A DNA stretch of 34,262 bases, taken from assembly GCA_017452525.1 (NCBI GenBank), contig JAFTMG010000108.1, positions 1 to 34,262 of the forward strand. The letters run 5' to 3'. The notes under the pieces are model-generated. The model worked only from the letters and a program-made list of their open reading frames with translations. It ran no database searches and was not told the DNA's origin. Position numbers and translations under genes: made by a program. This document shows, piece by piece, positions 1-8,645 of the stretch (within the stretch, counting starts at the first letter, position 1; the number at the start of each line of letters is the position of its first letter). This stretch comes from Clostridia bacterium (GTDB lineage Bacteria > Bacillota > Clostridia > Oscillospirales > CAG-272).

Positions 1-10
1 CAAAAATAGA

Positions 11-137
11 CAGCCGCACGTGAGCGGCTGCCTGAGATTGTAATGCGGTATCAAACCTTCTGTACCCCTTTTAGGGGTTACGCCTGTATTTGCCCCTTAT
101 AGGGGCTGTGCAAACCACCGGTTCAACCGGTGGTTTT
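11..137. repeat. cluster of four short hairpins
   Basis: Four perfect inverted repeats lie in a row: 11-30 (CAGCCGC/GCGGCTG), 64-78 (ACCCCT/AGGGGT), 92-106 (GCCCCT/AGGGGC) and 112-136 (12-bp arms around one base, followed by T-rich sequence). The first has a T-rich tail on the minus strand (bases 1-10 are A-rich on plus), so it could terminate leftward transcription. The last could terminate rightward transcription ahead of the rtcB promoter. Such series of small stems also occur at ends of IS200/IS605-type elements, but no transposase is present, so that origin is only a guess. Confidence 0.55.
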
Positions 138-153
138 GATTACAATTATATAC

Positions 154-182
154 TTGACAAATACGGCGATTTATGATATCTT
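154..182 (+). promoter_or_regulatory. candidate sigma-A promoter of rtcB-prfH
   Basis: TTGACA at 154-159 and TATCTT at 177-182 are separated by 17 bases. This would start transcription near 189, downstream of the ATG at 173, which argues against that ATG as the rtcB start. Confidence 0.5.
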
Positions 183-215
183 ATCGACAATCAAACAAAA
201 ACGGAGGTGTTACAC

Positions 216-341
216 ATGATGTACCAAACGGCAAACAGAAGAACAAACGACAATTTTTTGAATCACGAAAGGACAATACTTTGGACAAACAACATAACAT
301 TACATCGAAGTGCGAACGCCCCCGAAATGAGGTGCCGCTGA
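216..341 (+). CDS. possible upstream ORF overlapping the rtcB start
   Basis: ATG at 216 (and again at 219) follows the best ribosome binding site of the region, GGAGGTG at 203-209. It opens a 41-codon frame ending at TGA 339-341. This frame is offset by one base from rtcB, whose conserved reading begins within the same stretch. It contains a T6 run at 253-258; a minus-one slip there would join this frame to rtcB. It may be a leader peptide, the authentic beginning of rtcB read through a frameshift, or noise. I recognise no similarity to known proteins. Confidence 0.25.
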   Translation: MMYQTANRRTNDNFLNHERTILWTNNITLHRSANAPEMRCR

Positions 342-1459
342 GCATCAGCGGGACGTGCGGTGAGGCACAGGTTTTTACGGAAACACTCGAGCCCAACGCG
401 GCGGGCATGATCCGCGCGCTGTGTGATGCCGAGATCGCACGGGAGAGTGTCGTCCGCGTCATGCCCGACGTACACGCGGGGAAGGGATGTGTGGTCGGCA
501 CGGCTATGATGACGCGTGCGCGGGTAGCTCCCGCTCTACTTGGCGGTGACATCGGATGCGGCATGACCGCGCAAAAGCTGAAAATGAAGGGCAGACCCGA
601 TCTGCATCAGCTTGACAAGATCATCCGCGCGGCCATCCCCGCGGGGATGAAGATCCACGACGAACCGATCGGCTATCCTGTCGAAATGGACGAGGCATTG
701 GAAAAGCTCAGATGCGCCCGCCATGTTCAGCTGGATAAAGCGCGGCGAAGCATCGGGACGCTGGGCGGCGGCAATCATTTTATCGAGGTCGGCTGTGAAA
801 ACGACCGCGACTATTGGTTGACCGTCCATTCGGGCAGCCGTCATCTCGGCATGGAGGTCGCCGAGCATTACGTGAAGCTGGCAGTAGAACAGCATGGCAA
901 TCGGTATCGGGATTTTTCCTATCTGACCGACGGGCTGATGGCAGATTACCTGCACGACGTGGACGTTTTGCAACGCTATGCACGGTGTAACCGTGAGGCG
1001 ATCATTCGGCGGATCATGTCCGGGATGAAATGGAAGGCTGATAACGGAGAGGACGCCGTGATCGAATGTCCGCACAATTTTTTGGAGGTGACGGGCGATA
1101 CCGTCCTGCTCCGCAAGGGCGCGATCCGCGCCGAGGCAGGGGAGCGGCTGATCATTCCCATGAATATGCGTGACGGATGCCTGATCTGCGTCGGGAAAGG
1201 CAACGCCGATTGGAACCGCTCCGCGCCCCACGGGGCAGGACGGTTGATGGCGCGGGGGGATGCCCGCAATTCCTTTACGCTGACGCAGTACAAAAAAGAA
1301 ATGCAGGGCATTTTCACTACCTGTATCTCCCGCGAGACCATCGACGAGAGCCCCATGGCATATAAGCCGATGGCAGAGATCGTCGAAAGGATCGCGCCGA
1401 CCGCTGAAATTATCTCGCGGATCGTCCCGCTCTACAATTTCAAGGCGGGAGGTGAGTGA
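281..1459 (+). CDS. rtcB: RtcB-family RNA ligase (RtcB2-like, PrfH-linked)
   Basis: RtcB joins RNA 2',3'-cyclic phosphate or 3'-phosphate ends to 5'-OH ends using GTP and Mn2+, through a histidine-GMP intermediate. The reading frame shows family motifs in order: VMPDVHAGKGC, LLGGDIGCGM (metal Asp/Cys), LGGGNHFIEV, HSGSRHLG, CPHNFLEV, and near the C-terminus GNADW followed by APHGAGR, which carries the guanylylated His. The body is complete, close to the short bacterial RtcB forms. Start choice is uncertain. ATG 173 is upstream of the predicted transcription start. TTG 281 has AAAGGA seven bases before it and is used here; GTG 332 would also keep all conserved residues. The stop lies one base before the ATG of prfH, so the two are translationally coupled. 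Known RtcB2-PrfH pairs rescue and reseal ribosomes cut in the 16S decoding centre; that role here is inferred from the pairing. Confidence 0.88.
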   Translation: MDKQHNITSKCERPRNEVPLSISGTCGEAQVFTETLEPNAAGMIRALCDAEIARESVVRVMPDVHAGKGCVVGTAMMTRARVAPALLGGDIGCGMTAQKLKMKGRPDLHQLDKIIRAAIPAGMKIHDEPIGYPVEMDEALEKLRCARHVQLDKARRSIGTLGGGNHFIEVGCENDRDYWLTVHSGSRHLGMEVAEHYVKLAVEQHGNRYRDFSYLTDGLMADYLHDVDVLQRYARCNREAIIRRIMSGMKWKADNGEDAVIECPHNFLEVTGDTVLLRKGAIRAEAGERLIIPMNMRDGCLICVGKGNADWNRSAPHGAGRLMARGDARNSFTLTQYKKEMQGIFTTCISRETIDESPMAYKPMAEIVERIAPTAEIISRIVPLYNFKAGGE

Positions 1460-1460
1460 G

Positions 1461-2054
1461 ATGATCCTGCAGATCAGCTCGGGGCAAGGCCCCGCCGAGT
1501 GCGAATTGGGCGTGGCAAAGCTGGCGGAATACATTCTCCGCCGTGATCCAAAAGCAAAAATTCTTGACCGCTCGATTGGCAGTCACCGCAATATCTACCG
1601 CTCGGTGAAGATCGAGACCACGGCAGAGCTCTCCCATCTGATCGGCTCGGTGCTGTGGGTCTGCAAAAGCCCCTACTGCCCCGCGCACGAGCGCAAAAAC
1701 TGGTTTTTGGATGTGTCGCTCTGTCAAAGCGCGGATTTTACCGTATTTGATGCGGAAAAGATCCGCTATGAAACGGTCAAAAGCCGCGGCAAGGGCGGTC
1801 AGCACGTCAACAAGACCGAGTCTGCCGTCCGGGCGACATATCTCCCAACGGGGGATACCGTACTCTGTATGGAGGAGCGCTCGCAATATCTGAACAAACA
1901 ACGCGCCGCCGCGCTTCTCCGTGAGCGGGCAGATGAGGCAAACAGGCAGAACGCCGCCGCCCAGAAGGATCGCGATTGGCGCCGCCACACACAGCTTGTG
2001 CGCGGCGATGCCGTGGCGGTTTTTGAGGGAATGGCGTTCAGACCGGTGAAATAA
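1461..2054 (+). CDS. prfH: peptide chain release factor H-like protein PrfH
   Basis: PrfH resembles the catalytic half of class I release factors and hydrolyses peptidyl-tRNA on stalled or damaged ribosomes. The GGQ signature is plain (SRGKGGQHVNKTESAVR, about residues 111-127), followed by a basic C-terminal tail rich in Arg/Gln. There is no codon-recognition domain of the RF1/RF2 kind, and the length of 197 residues fits the PrfH group. ATG 1461 is preferred over the in-frame GTG 1452 because GGAGGTGAG sits at 1448-1456, overlapping the rtcB stop. Same-strand coupling to rtcB supports a joint rescue (PrfH) and repair (RtcB) function. A strong hairpin terminator follows 17 bases after the stop. 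Confidence 0.9.
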   Translation: MILQISSGQGPAECELGVAKLAEYILRRDPKAKILDRSIGSHRNIYRSVKIETTAELSHLIGSVLWVCKSPYCPAHERKNWFLDVSLCQSADFTVFDAEKIRYETVKSRGKGGQHVNKTESAVRATYLPTGDTVLCMEERSQYLNKQRAAALLRERADEANRQNAAAQKDRDWRRHTQLVRGDAVAVFEGMAFRPVK

Positions 2055-2070
2055 AACAGATAAAATTTGC

Positions 2071-2100
2071 GGCACAGCCCCGACGGGGCTGTGCCGTCTT
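2071..2100. terminator. bidirectional terminator, prfH / 2105-3232 gene
   Basis: Inverted repeat GGCACAGCCCC-GA-CGGGGCTGTGCC (2071-2095), with GTCTT on the plus side and an AAATTTTA-type tail on the minus side. It separates two convergent genes. Confidence 0.8.
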
Positions 2101-2104
2101 CATG

Positions 2105-3232
2105 TTACGACGGTGTGTTTTTTCGCAGTTCCTCTTCCTCATGTCGGTAATTGAACCGTACCTCAGTGCCTTTGGCTTCCACCAGTGCGATCAGAGCGTC
2201 ATGTATGGCGTAGAATTCAGGGTAGATCAGGGTACAGTCGCGCAGACCTATCATGTGGTAATTCCAAAATATGACGCCTTCCTCTTCCACCTGCCAAATA
2301 TCGTCCATCCCCTCCAGATAAATGTGCTGACCATCCATGATCAACGCCGTATCATGGGGATGCACCGGGGAGAGTTGGAAAAAGTCTGCCTCCTGCCATA
2401 CGGATAGCAGGGAATCGGTTTCCTCTTGTGTAAGAAGATAAGTAACATCGTTAAAGAGTCCCTTGTTGTATAGCCCATCTTCGGAATTGTAGCGCCGATA
2501 GATGAGTGATCCTGTTCCGTCCGTATATACGTAAAAATCAAATAGATATATGCCGTCAAAGGCGGTGTTGATGGTCATACGGTAGGTTTGGGCGATCTCC
2601 TCTTGTAGCATGAGCTCCTGCAAGGTGTCTATTTGCAGATTATAACGCAGGGAGTACAAGTCGTTTTGGAATCCTTCTGCTTTGTCCAATGCATCCGCCA
2701 CGGTAATGGTTTCAGGGGGCGGGCGACGATCGCCGAGGATTGCTTTGGGATGATCCTGTTCATAGAAGAGCTCAGTCCAATAGTCGATGACTTGATGCAC
2801 CGAATCGTGAAAAACAAATTCGCTCAAAATCAGTGTCCCGCGCTCGTTGGGTTCAAATATGACATAGACCACTTGATTGTCATACCCGCTGTATACTGTG
2901 TAATAGATTCCGTTCTTTTCCCGCAGGATCTTGTTGCCTAAGATAGCCTGCGTTTTTTTCCATGTTGAGACTTCCATCACCAGATCATACCAAATAGCAT
3001 AGTACTCGCCGTCTTCCGAAGTGGCGAGCCAACTCGCGCGATTATAGGGAATGATCAGTGACTCATCATATTCAAATGGTGTCTCATTGTCGATGACCAT
3101 GCGATTCCCGTAAACATAATCCGCATGCGTAAATGCAGGGTGGGTGATCCAAGCGAGGATCATATTTTCAAGCAGCGCCGCCGATATGACAAGTACAACA
3201 ATGATAACAATCAGGGTGATGCGTCGTTTCAT
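2105..3232 (-). CDS. hypothetical membrane-anchored extracellular protein
   Basis: Not recognised. The 375-residue product starts with MKRR and one hydrophobic segment (about residues 5-27, rich in Ile/Val/Leu) without a lipobox cysteine, so it is probably a signal anchor. The rest is hydrophilic, acidic and rich in Tyr, Asp and Glu, with many short beta-strand-like runs, and is probably outside the cell. ATG 3232 is chosen because GAAAGGAGG lies just upstream at 3241-3249 and a perfect promoter lies at 3263-3291. The longer open frame upstream runs through the valS terminator and valS itself and is not real. It is a single-gene transcription unit between two terminators. Confidence 0.75.
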   Translation of the reverse strand: MKRRITLIVIIVVLVISAALLENMILAWITHPAFTHADYVYGNRMVIDNETPFEYDESLIIPYNRASWLATSEDGEYYAIWYDLVMEVSTWKKTQAILGNKILREKNGIYYTVYSGYDNQVVYVIFEPNERGTLILSEFVFHDSVHQVIDYWTELFYEQDHPKAILGDRRPPPETITVADALDKAEGFQNDLYSLRYNLQIDTLQELMLQEEIAQTYRMTINTAFDGIYLFDFYVYTDGTGSLIYRRYNSEDGLYNKGLFNDVTYLLTQEETDSLLSVWQEADFFQLSPVHPHDTALIMDGQHIYLEGMDDIWQVEEEGVIFWNYHMIGLRDCTLIYPEFYAIHDALIALVEAKGTEVRFNYRHEEEELRKNTPS

Positions 3233-3262
3233 TTTTGAGTCCTCCTTTCGGGGGCTATTTTC

Positions 3263-3291
3263 ATTATACGGGAATTTTGTCGGATTGTCAA
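3263..3291 (-). promoter_or_regulatory. sigma-A promoter for the 2105-3232 gene
   Basis: On the minus strand TTGACA (3291-3286) and TATAAT (3268-3263) are separated by exactly 17 bases, about 30 bases before the start codon. Confidence 0.85.
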
Positions 3292-3316
3292 TATTTTTAT
3301 GCCGGGACAGAAAGAT

Positions 3317-3346
3317 CCGCGCACAGACCTGTCGGTCTGTGCGCGG
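3317..3346 (-). terminator. terminator hairpin after valS
   Basis: 13-bp perfect stem CCGCGCACAGACC/GGTCTGTGCGCGG with a 4-base loop, seven bases past the valS stop. The downstream tail on the minus strand (ATCTTTCTG) is only moderately T-rich. Confidence 0.7.
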
Positions 3347-3353
3347 AATGATT

Positions 3354-5993
3354 TTAGTTGAGCTTCGCCAGCGCGTCGCGGACGCCTGCGAGGTTTTCTT
3401 TGTATTTGGCGAGCTTTGCCTTCTCACCGTCGACCACGGCGGCGGGAGCCTTGGCGACAAAGCCTGCGTTGGAGAGTTTCTTTTCAAGACGCTCGATCTC
3501 GCCGACCAGCTTCTTTTCTTCGCCTGCCAGTCTTGCCTTTTCCCTCTCAAAGTCGATCAGGTCAGCCAGCGGCAGGTAGATGGTAGCGGCATCGGTGATG
3601 ATCTGCACCGAGTTGTCGGCGCTGATGTCAAAGCTCTCGGCGATCTCCACCTCGGAGGCGGACGCCAGCTTCACGAAGAAGGGAACGGTCGCTTCGCAGA
3701 AGCTGTCGTTGTACTTGGTGGCAATATAGAGCTTTGCGCGGCGGGAGGGAAGAACGTTCATCTCGCTGCGGCGGGTACGGATAGCGCGGATGGCGTTCAG
3801 CACGCGCTCCATCTGCTCAGCCTCGGCGGTGAAATCCTGTGCCTCGTCTGCTTTCGGATAAGCGGAGATCATGATGCTCTCGCAGTCATGGGGCAGAGAC
3901 TGGTAGATCTCCTCGGTGATGAAGGGCATGAAGGGGTGGAGCAGCTTGAGAATACCGGTCAGCACGTAGGCAAGCACGTTCTGTGCCACCAGATTGCCCG
4001 CGGTCTCCTTTTCGCTCAGGCGGGTCTTGGTCAGCTCGATGTACCAGTCGCAGAAGATATCCCAAGTGAAATCGTAGATGGCGGAGAGCGCCACGCCCAC
4101 CTCGAAGTTGTCGAGGGAGGAGAGAACGGTCTTGACCAGCGTGTTGTACTTGGAGAGGATCCACTTGTCCTCGGTGGCAAGGTCAGCCGCCGCGGGCAGC
4201 TTGATCTCGTCGATGGTCAGATTCATGCGGACAAAGCGGGATGCGTTCCACAGCTTGTTGGCAAAGTTACGTGCCGCTTCGATCTTCTCATCCGAGAAGC
4301 GCATGTCGTTTCCGGGGGAGTTACCGGTAGCGAGAGCAAAGCGGAGGGCGTCGGCGCCGTATTTCTCGATCATCAGCAGCGGGTCGATACCGTTGCCGAG
4401 GGACTTGGACATCTTGCGGCCCTGCGCGTCACGCACCAGACCGTGAATGAAAACGGTGGAGAAGGGCTTCTGACCCATGTGCTCAAGCCCCGAGAAGATC
4501 ATACGGGAGACCCAGAAGGTGATGATGTCGTAGCCGGTGACCAGGACGCTGGTGGGATAGTACTTCTTCAGATCCTCGGTGTTATCGGGCCAGCCGAGGG
4601 TAGAGAAGGGCCACAGCGCGGAGGAGAACCAGGTGTCGAGCACGTCCTCTTCCTGACGAACGGGCGCGCCGCACTTGGGGCAGACGGTGATATCGGTCTT
4701 GGAGACGGTCATCTCGCCGCAGGCGTCGCAGTAGAAGGCGGGAATGCGGTGACCCCACCAGAGCTGACGGGAGATGCACCAGTCAAGGATGTTGTTCATC
4801 CAGTTGAAGTAGTTCTTGGAGAAGCGCTCGGGAACGAAGTTGATCGAGCCGTTCTCAACTGCCTCGATGGCGGGTTCTGCCAGAGGCTTCATCTTGACGA
4901 ACCACTGGTCGGAGGTGAGAGGCTCCACGGTGGTACCGCAGCGATAGCAGGTGCCGACATTGTGGTCGTGAGGCTCGGTCTTGAGCAGATAGCCCTCGGC
5001 TTCAAGATCTGCAACCAATGCCTTGCGGCAGGCATATCTGTCCATGCCCTCATACTTGCCCGCATAGGCGTTCATGGTGGCATCGTCGTTCATGACCTTG
5101 ATCTGCTCCAGGTTGTGGCGCTGACCGACCAGGAAGTCGTTGGGGTCGTGGGCGGGCGTGATCTTGACGCAGCCGGTACCAAAGCCAATCTCAACGTAAT
5201 CGTCGGCGATGACGGGGATCTCTCTGCCGACAACGGGCAGGATCAGCGTCTTGCCGATCAGATGCTTCATGTTCTCGTCCTCGGGGTTGACGGCGACAGC
5301 GGTATCACCGAACATGGTCTCGGGGCGGGTGGTAGCGACGACAACATACTCGTCCGTACCCTTGATGGGGTACTTGATGTGCCAGAAGTTGCCGGGCTGA
5401 TCCTTGTATTCAACCTCAGCGTCGGACAGCGCGGTCAGACAGTGGGGGCACCAGTTGATGATGCGGTGGCCGCGGTAGATAAGACCCTTGTCGTACAGGT
5501 TGACAAATACCTCACGAACGGCGCGGGAGCAGCCCTCGTCCATGGTGAAGCGCTCGCGGGTCCAGTCGCAGGAAGAGCCGAGCTTCTTGAGCTGGTTGAT
5601 GATGCGGTTGCCGTACTGGTGCTTCCAGTCCCAAACGCGCTCGAGGAACTTCTCGCGGCCCAGGTCGTAGCGGGTGAGCCCCTCGTTGACACGGAGATTC
5701 TCCTCAACCTTGATCTGGGTGGCGATGCCGGCGTGGTCGGTGCCGGGGACCCACAGGGTGTTAAAGCCCTGCATTCTCTTGTAGCGCACCAGAATGTCCT
5801 GGAGGGTCTCGTCCAGCGCGTGACCCATATGCAGCTGACCCGTCACGTTCGGAGGCGGGATCACAACAGAGAAGGAGGGAGCGGTGCTGGTGGGATCAGG
5901 CGTGAAATAGCCCTTCTCGCACCAATTCTGATAAATTCGGTCTTCAAATTCCGCCGGAGAATATGTCTTCGGCAGCTCGTGATTTTCGTACAT
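3354..5993 (-). CDS. valS: valyl-tRNA synthetase
   Basis: Charges tRNA-Val with valine in the cytoplasm and edits mischarged threonine. This is a class Ia synthetase of 879 residues, the normal length. HIGH-type motif HMGH is at 55-58 within [15 protein letters not shown], and the KMSKS motif ([13 protein letters not shown]) is near residue 527. The editing domain contains [15 protein letters not shown], and a Cys pair region (CDACG...CPKCG) lies near 413-430. The C-terminal 65 residues form the Lys/Glu-rich coiled-coil arm typical of ValRS. ATG 5993 is preceded by CGGAGGT. Upstream lies a T-box leader (6251-6512) with its own strong promoter, so expression should respond to uncharged tRNA-Val. 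A 964-residue open frame on the opposite strand is a shadow of this gene. Confidence 0.98.
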   Translation of the reverse strand: MYENHELPKTYSPAEFEDRIYQNWCEKGYFTPDPTSTAPSFSVVIPPPNVTGQLHMGHALDETLQDILVRYKRMQGFNTLWVPGTDHAGIATQIKVEENLRVNEGLTRYDLGREKFLERVWDWKHQYGNRIINQLKKLGSSCDWTRERFTMDEGCSRAVREVFVNLYDKGLIYRGHRIINWCPHCLTALSDAEVEYKDQPGNFWHIKYPIKGTDEYVVVATTRPETMFGDTAVAVNPEDENMKHLIGKTLILPVVGREIPVIADDYVEIGFGTGCVKITPAHDPNDFLVGQRHNLEQIKVMNDDATMNAYAGKYEGMDRYACRKALVADLEAEGYLLKTEPHDHNVGTCYRCGTTVEPLTSDQWFVKMKPLAEPAIEAVENGSINFVPERFSKNYFNWMNNILDWCISRQLWWGHRIPAFYCDACGEMTVSKTDITVCPKCGAPVRQEEDVLDTWFSSALWPFSTLGWPDNTEDLKKYYPTSVLVTGYDIITFWVSRMIFSGLEHMGQKPFSTVFIHGLVRDAQGRKMSKSLGNGIDPLLMIEKYGADALRFALATGNSPGNDMRFSDEKIEAARNFANKLWNASRFVRMNLTIDEIKLPAAADLATEDKWILSKYNTLVKTVLSSLDNFEVGVALSAIYDFTWDIFCDWYIELTKTRLSEKETAGNLVAQNVLAYVLTGILKLLHPFMPFITEEIYQSLPHDCESIMISAYPKADEAQDFTAEAEQMERVLNAIRAIRTRRSEMNVLPSRRAKLYIATKYNDSFCEATVPFFVKLASASEVEIAESFDISADNSVQIITDAATIYLPLADLIDFEREKARLAGEEKKLVGEIERLEKKLSNAGFVAKAPAAVVDGEKAKLAKYKENLAGVRDALAKLN

Positions 5994-6245
5994 GTCGTAC
6001 CTCCGTATATTTTAACAATAATCTTAAGCCAAGGATAGCCAAGGAAGTGGTAGGGGTTCGGGGGATGTTATGTTGCTTTGGGCAACGGAGCACATAGAGC
6101 AAATATCAATTGTTTTTACATAACAATCAGTCCAACAGGACGCCAGCCAAGGATTGTGGGGAGAGCCCGAGAGGGGAGAAAAACTTCGGCGTCTGAGATG
6201 GTTTTCTCCCCTCTCGGAAACAAACGCTTTCCACAAAACAAACCC
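5994..6245 (-). other. unusually long valS leader between T-box terminator and start codon
   Basis: About 250 bases with no gene. It contains a perfect 16-bp inverted repeat (arms 6167-6182 and 6202-6217, 19-base loop, CCGAGAGGGG at the outer end) and three copies of AGCCAAGGA (6027-6035, 6037-6045, 6145-6153). None of the stems has a T tail. It may be an inserted non-coding element or an extra regulatory stem. Confidence 0.5.
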
Positions 6246-6250
6246 ACTAT

Positions 6251-6512
6251 AAAAAACAAAAAACCCACATCCTACATCAGGACGTGGAGACGCGGTACCA
6301 CCTGATTTCACGCATTTCTGCGCACACTCACGGCGAACATAAAACATTCACCCACTCGGTAACGGGAGTACCCGTCCTCACTTAATAGGGATACCATCCC
6401 GTTCTGTTCGGAAGCTCAGGGGCCACATTCGGTCAAACCCGCCACGGACTCACACCAACCGTCCGCTCTCTGAAGGCAGAGGATAACGTACTCCTCCCCA
6501 TCTGCGCTATTC
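6251..6512 (-). promoter_or_regulatory. T-box riboswitch leader of valS
   Basis: Read on the minus strand. The canonical T-box AGGTGGTACCGCG is at 6303-6291. It is followed by a terminator stem CCACGTCC/GGATGTGG (6287-6265) and a long T-rich run (6264-6251). Stem I elements are upstream, including AGAGAGCGGACGGTTGGTG (6471-6453). The likely specifier loop is GAATGTGGCC at 6430-6421, where GTG (6426-6424) would match valine; this assignment is tentative. Uncharged tRNA-Val should stabilise the antiterminator and turn on valS. Confidence 0.93.
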
Positions 6513-6518
6513 TTAAAG

Positions 6519-6547
6519 ATTATAGCACAAGACGGGGAGTTTGTCAA
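6519..6547 (-). promoter_or_regulatory. consensus sigma-A promoter of the valS T-box transcript
   Basis: TTGACA (6547-6542) and TATAAT (6524-6519) with a 17-base spacer on the minus strand, both perfect matches. The -35 box overlaps the stop codon of the upstream XRE gene, and no terminator separates the two units. Confidence 0.9.
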
Positions 6548-6816
6548 TGAATATTTTTGAAAAAATATATCCATTTTCGACTGTTGGTTAAATTTGGGAA
6601 AGGCATATCGAAAAAGTCATCAATTTTACATTCCAATATTTTCGCAAGATGTGGCAAGAAAATAATATCGGGATAGCAGGTATTCTGCTCCCATTTACAC
6701 ACTGCTTGCGCAGATGCGCCAAGCAGCTTGCCGAACTCCTTTAGTGACAGATTGTTTTCATTGCGGTATGCCTTGATTTTGTTCGCAATCGTAATGTGAT
6801 AGGTGGGCATAGTCAT
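6544..6816 (-). CDS. XRE-family helix-turn-helix regulator
   Basis: A 90-residue protein with one Cro/CI-type helix-turn-helix (about residues 8-62: IANKIKAYRNENNLSLKEFG, then LLGASAQAVCKWEQN, then a PDIIFLPHLAKIL helix). The remaining tail is short and has no sensor domain. Its ATG (6816) overlaps the TGA of the ATPase gene as ATGA, with GGGGTGAT upstream, so it is co-translated with the ATPase. A DNA-binding role is firm for the family; its target is unknown. The palindrome TGTAAC-CAAA-GTTACA upstream of the ATPase is a candidate operator. Confidence 0.88.
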   Translation of the reverse strand: MTMPTYHITIANKIKAYRNENNLSLKEFGKLLGASAQAVCKWEQNTCYPDIIFLPHLAKILECKIDDFFDMPFPNLTNSRKWIYFFKNIH

Positions 6817-8531
6817 ATCGCATCACCCCTGTCAGTTCTAAAAAACAACCCTCTCATACGATTGACACAACAAAAAGCATCAATTGGTCGAATTTCTTCA
6901 TAAAAACGTTGTGCTGTTTCGGGGATAAGAGAAGATGTATCGTTGTCTGTCAACATTTTTGCAGTATATTCCTCAACTTTTTCAAGCAGTTCTGCATTGT
7001 CAGCGTCCTTATCGGTTAATAAACGTTCCATAACGCAGGAGAGCGTATTGAGCTGATTTCCGGAAATCAAAGCTGTCAAAAGCGTAATATCTGCGCTATA
7101 TTCATCAAGGATAATCTTCTTCTCGTTTTCGGTTTCAACGCTTCGAAAATACAAAAATGGTTTTGAAGTTTCCTTTGGCACGATGCGGCGCGACTCTGTC
7201 CAGTTGGCAGAAGTTTCATTTTTCGTTATCTCGGGAAGGTCAAGCTTTTGTATATCTTCCGTAATGATATGCGGCAAATAATCTTCCATTAAGATTACTG
7301 TATCCGCATAGGCAAGGTACTCGCTTGAGCCACCAATAACAAGGATAGTAGAAACAGCTTTTTCGCTGTATAGCTCACGCACTCTGTCGGTGAATGGAAT
7401 GATGGGCTCGTTTTTGACAACAAGACGCATATTCTTGTCGCGAATCATAAAGTTGGTTGCGCTTTTATCCTCATCTATAAGCAATAATCTACACTTCCCG
7501 CAAACCGCCTCAATGATATTCGCCGCTTGCGAAACACTTCCGCTGGCGTGCAAAGTAGAAAACCTTTGAAGTCCTGCGCGACCGGGTAAATACCTAAAAA
7601 ACGGTGAAAGATCAAGTTCTGAAACGGGTCTTCCATCCTCGGCATACATTTTGAGAGCACTGCTATCTGTCAAAACAAACTCACGCCCATCTCCGGGGAT
7701 ATGATTGTAAATACCCATTTCAATGGCATCGAGCAATGTTGATTTGCCCGAATAACCACCGCCCGTAATCACAGTAATACCTTTCTTGATACCCATACCA
7801 ACCATCTGCGTGCCATCGGAAAACGGAATGATAACCTCCATTTCTTTTGGTGATATGAACGGTATTGCGTTCTTCATCGGTGCAGAGGTTCCGTTTTCAC
7901 GGGGCAAGATGCTTCCATTTGCGATAAACGAACACAAATTATGATCACTCATATATTTGCGTATTTCACGCTGATAAGCACAGGTCTTAATATAAAGGTT
8001 CAGTTCATCACGGTCAAAGTCATTCAGCGCGGTTTCAATATGCTCTAAAATATCTCTTATTGCACGGATAGCCGCTTTTGCGTTTACTGAGAGTGCGTTT
8101 ACAAGCGGAATATTGAAATTCATTCGCAATACATATACATTTTCTTTTGCATTGTATTGGATTCCGCTACGGCGAACCATATATTCGCCGGCATATTGAG
8201 CTTCAAATTGTGCCTTTTCACGAACATTTTTATCGGTGTTCAAATAAGAATTGCTTAATTCGTTTATCATTGGCGATATTAAGCGAAGAAGATATGTCTC
8301 ACATGGCAATGTGTCCGACAACACAATATCACCGATTATCTCTGATGGAATTTGAACATAAAGAAGCAATTTCTCACTTGAACGGTAGCTTGTTCCACCA
8401 AACCAAAACTTTAATTTGGAATATGAGAAAATGAGTGGAGGCGCATCTTCAGAGCGAGTATTATAAAGCCAATGTAAATTGCTCTTGTTATGTCCTTGCA
8501 TAGGTAAAATGATTCTTTTAAATCTTTGCAT
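6813..8531 (-). CDS. predicted ATPase of the ABC class (PF09818-type)
   Basis: A 572-residue soluble P-loop protein resembling the uncharacterised 'ATPase of the ABC class' family. Visible motifs: Walker A GGGYSGKST (257-265), an ABC-signature-like ASGSVSQA (329-336), Walker B LLLIDED (349-355), and a switch-like VIGGSSEY near 395. There are no membrane segments and only one nucleotide-binding domain, so it is neither a transporter nor a typical two-domain ABC-F protein. ATG 8531 is preceded by AAGGA about ten bases upstream. The gene sits behind a promoter, a 25-codon leader ORF and two tandem terminators, so it is probably expressed only on antitermination. Function is unknown. The regulatory layout resembles antibiotic-inducible resistance genes, which is inference only. 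Confidence 0.85.
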   Translation of the reverse strand: MQRFKRIILPMQGHNKSNLHWLYNTRSEDAPPLIFSYSKLKFWFGGTSYRSSEKLLLYVQIPSEIIGDIVLSDTLPCETYLLRLISPMINELSNSYLNTDKNVREKAQFEAQYAGEYMVRRSGIQYNAKENVYVLRMNFNIPLVNALSVNAKAAIRAIRDILEHIETALNDFDRDELNLYIKTCAYQREIRKYMSDHNLCSFIANGSILPRENGTSAPMKNAIPFISPKEMEVIIPFSDGTQMVGMGIKKGITVITGGGYSGKSTLLDAIEMGIYNHIPGDGREFVLTDSSALKMYAEDGRPVSELDLSPFFRYLPGRAGLQRFSTLHASGSVSQAANIIEAVCGKCRLLLIDEDKSATNFMIRDKNMRLVVKNEPIIPFTDRVRELYSEKAVSTILVIGGSSEYLAYADTVILMEDYLPHIITEDIQKLDLPEITKNETSANWTESRRIVPKETSKPFLYFRSVETENEKKIILDEYSADITLLTALISGNQLNTLSCVMERLLTDKDADNAELLEKVEEYTAKMLTDNDTSSLIPETAQRFYEEIRPIDAFCCVNRMRGLFFRTDRGDAI

Positions 8532-8562
8532 AAAAATATCGTCCTTCTTTCTTTTCTTGAAT

Positions 8563-8578
8563 TGTAACCAAAGTTACA
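8563..8578. promoter_or_regulatory. 16-bp palindrome, candidate operator
   Basis: TGTAAC-CAAA-GTTACA, a perfect 6-4-6 inverted repeat between the leader terminators and the ATPase start. It could be a binding site for the XRE regulator or a small RNA stem. Confidence 0.35.
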
Positions 8579-8600
8579 GAACGAGGGACGATTCTATATA

Positions 8601-8630
8601 AAACAAAAAGCGCACCCATATCGGATGCGC
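8601..8630 (-). terminator. intrinsic terminator in the ATPase leader
   Basis: On the minus strand GCGCATCC-GATAT-GGGTGCGC (8630-8610, one G-T pair) is followed by TTTTTGTTTT. It lies between the leader ORF and the ATPase gene and would block the ATPase unless bypassed. Confidence 0.85.
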
Positions 8631-8645
8631 AACAAAGCAACAGCT

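Noticed and set aside
173..280. ATG 173 as the rtcB start
   Set aside because: It lies upstream of the predicted transcription start, lacks a ribosome binding site, and adds about 50 residues absent from RtcB proteins.
3144..6038. 964-codon open frame on the plus strand opposite valS
   Set aside because: valS on the minus strand has all synthetase motifs. The opposite frame is a Val/Gly/Leu/Asp-rich shadow caused by the codon bias of valS, with no motif or ribosome binding site.
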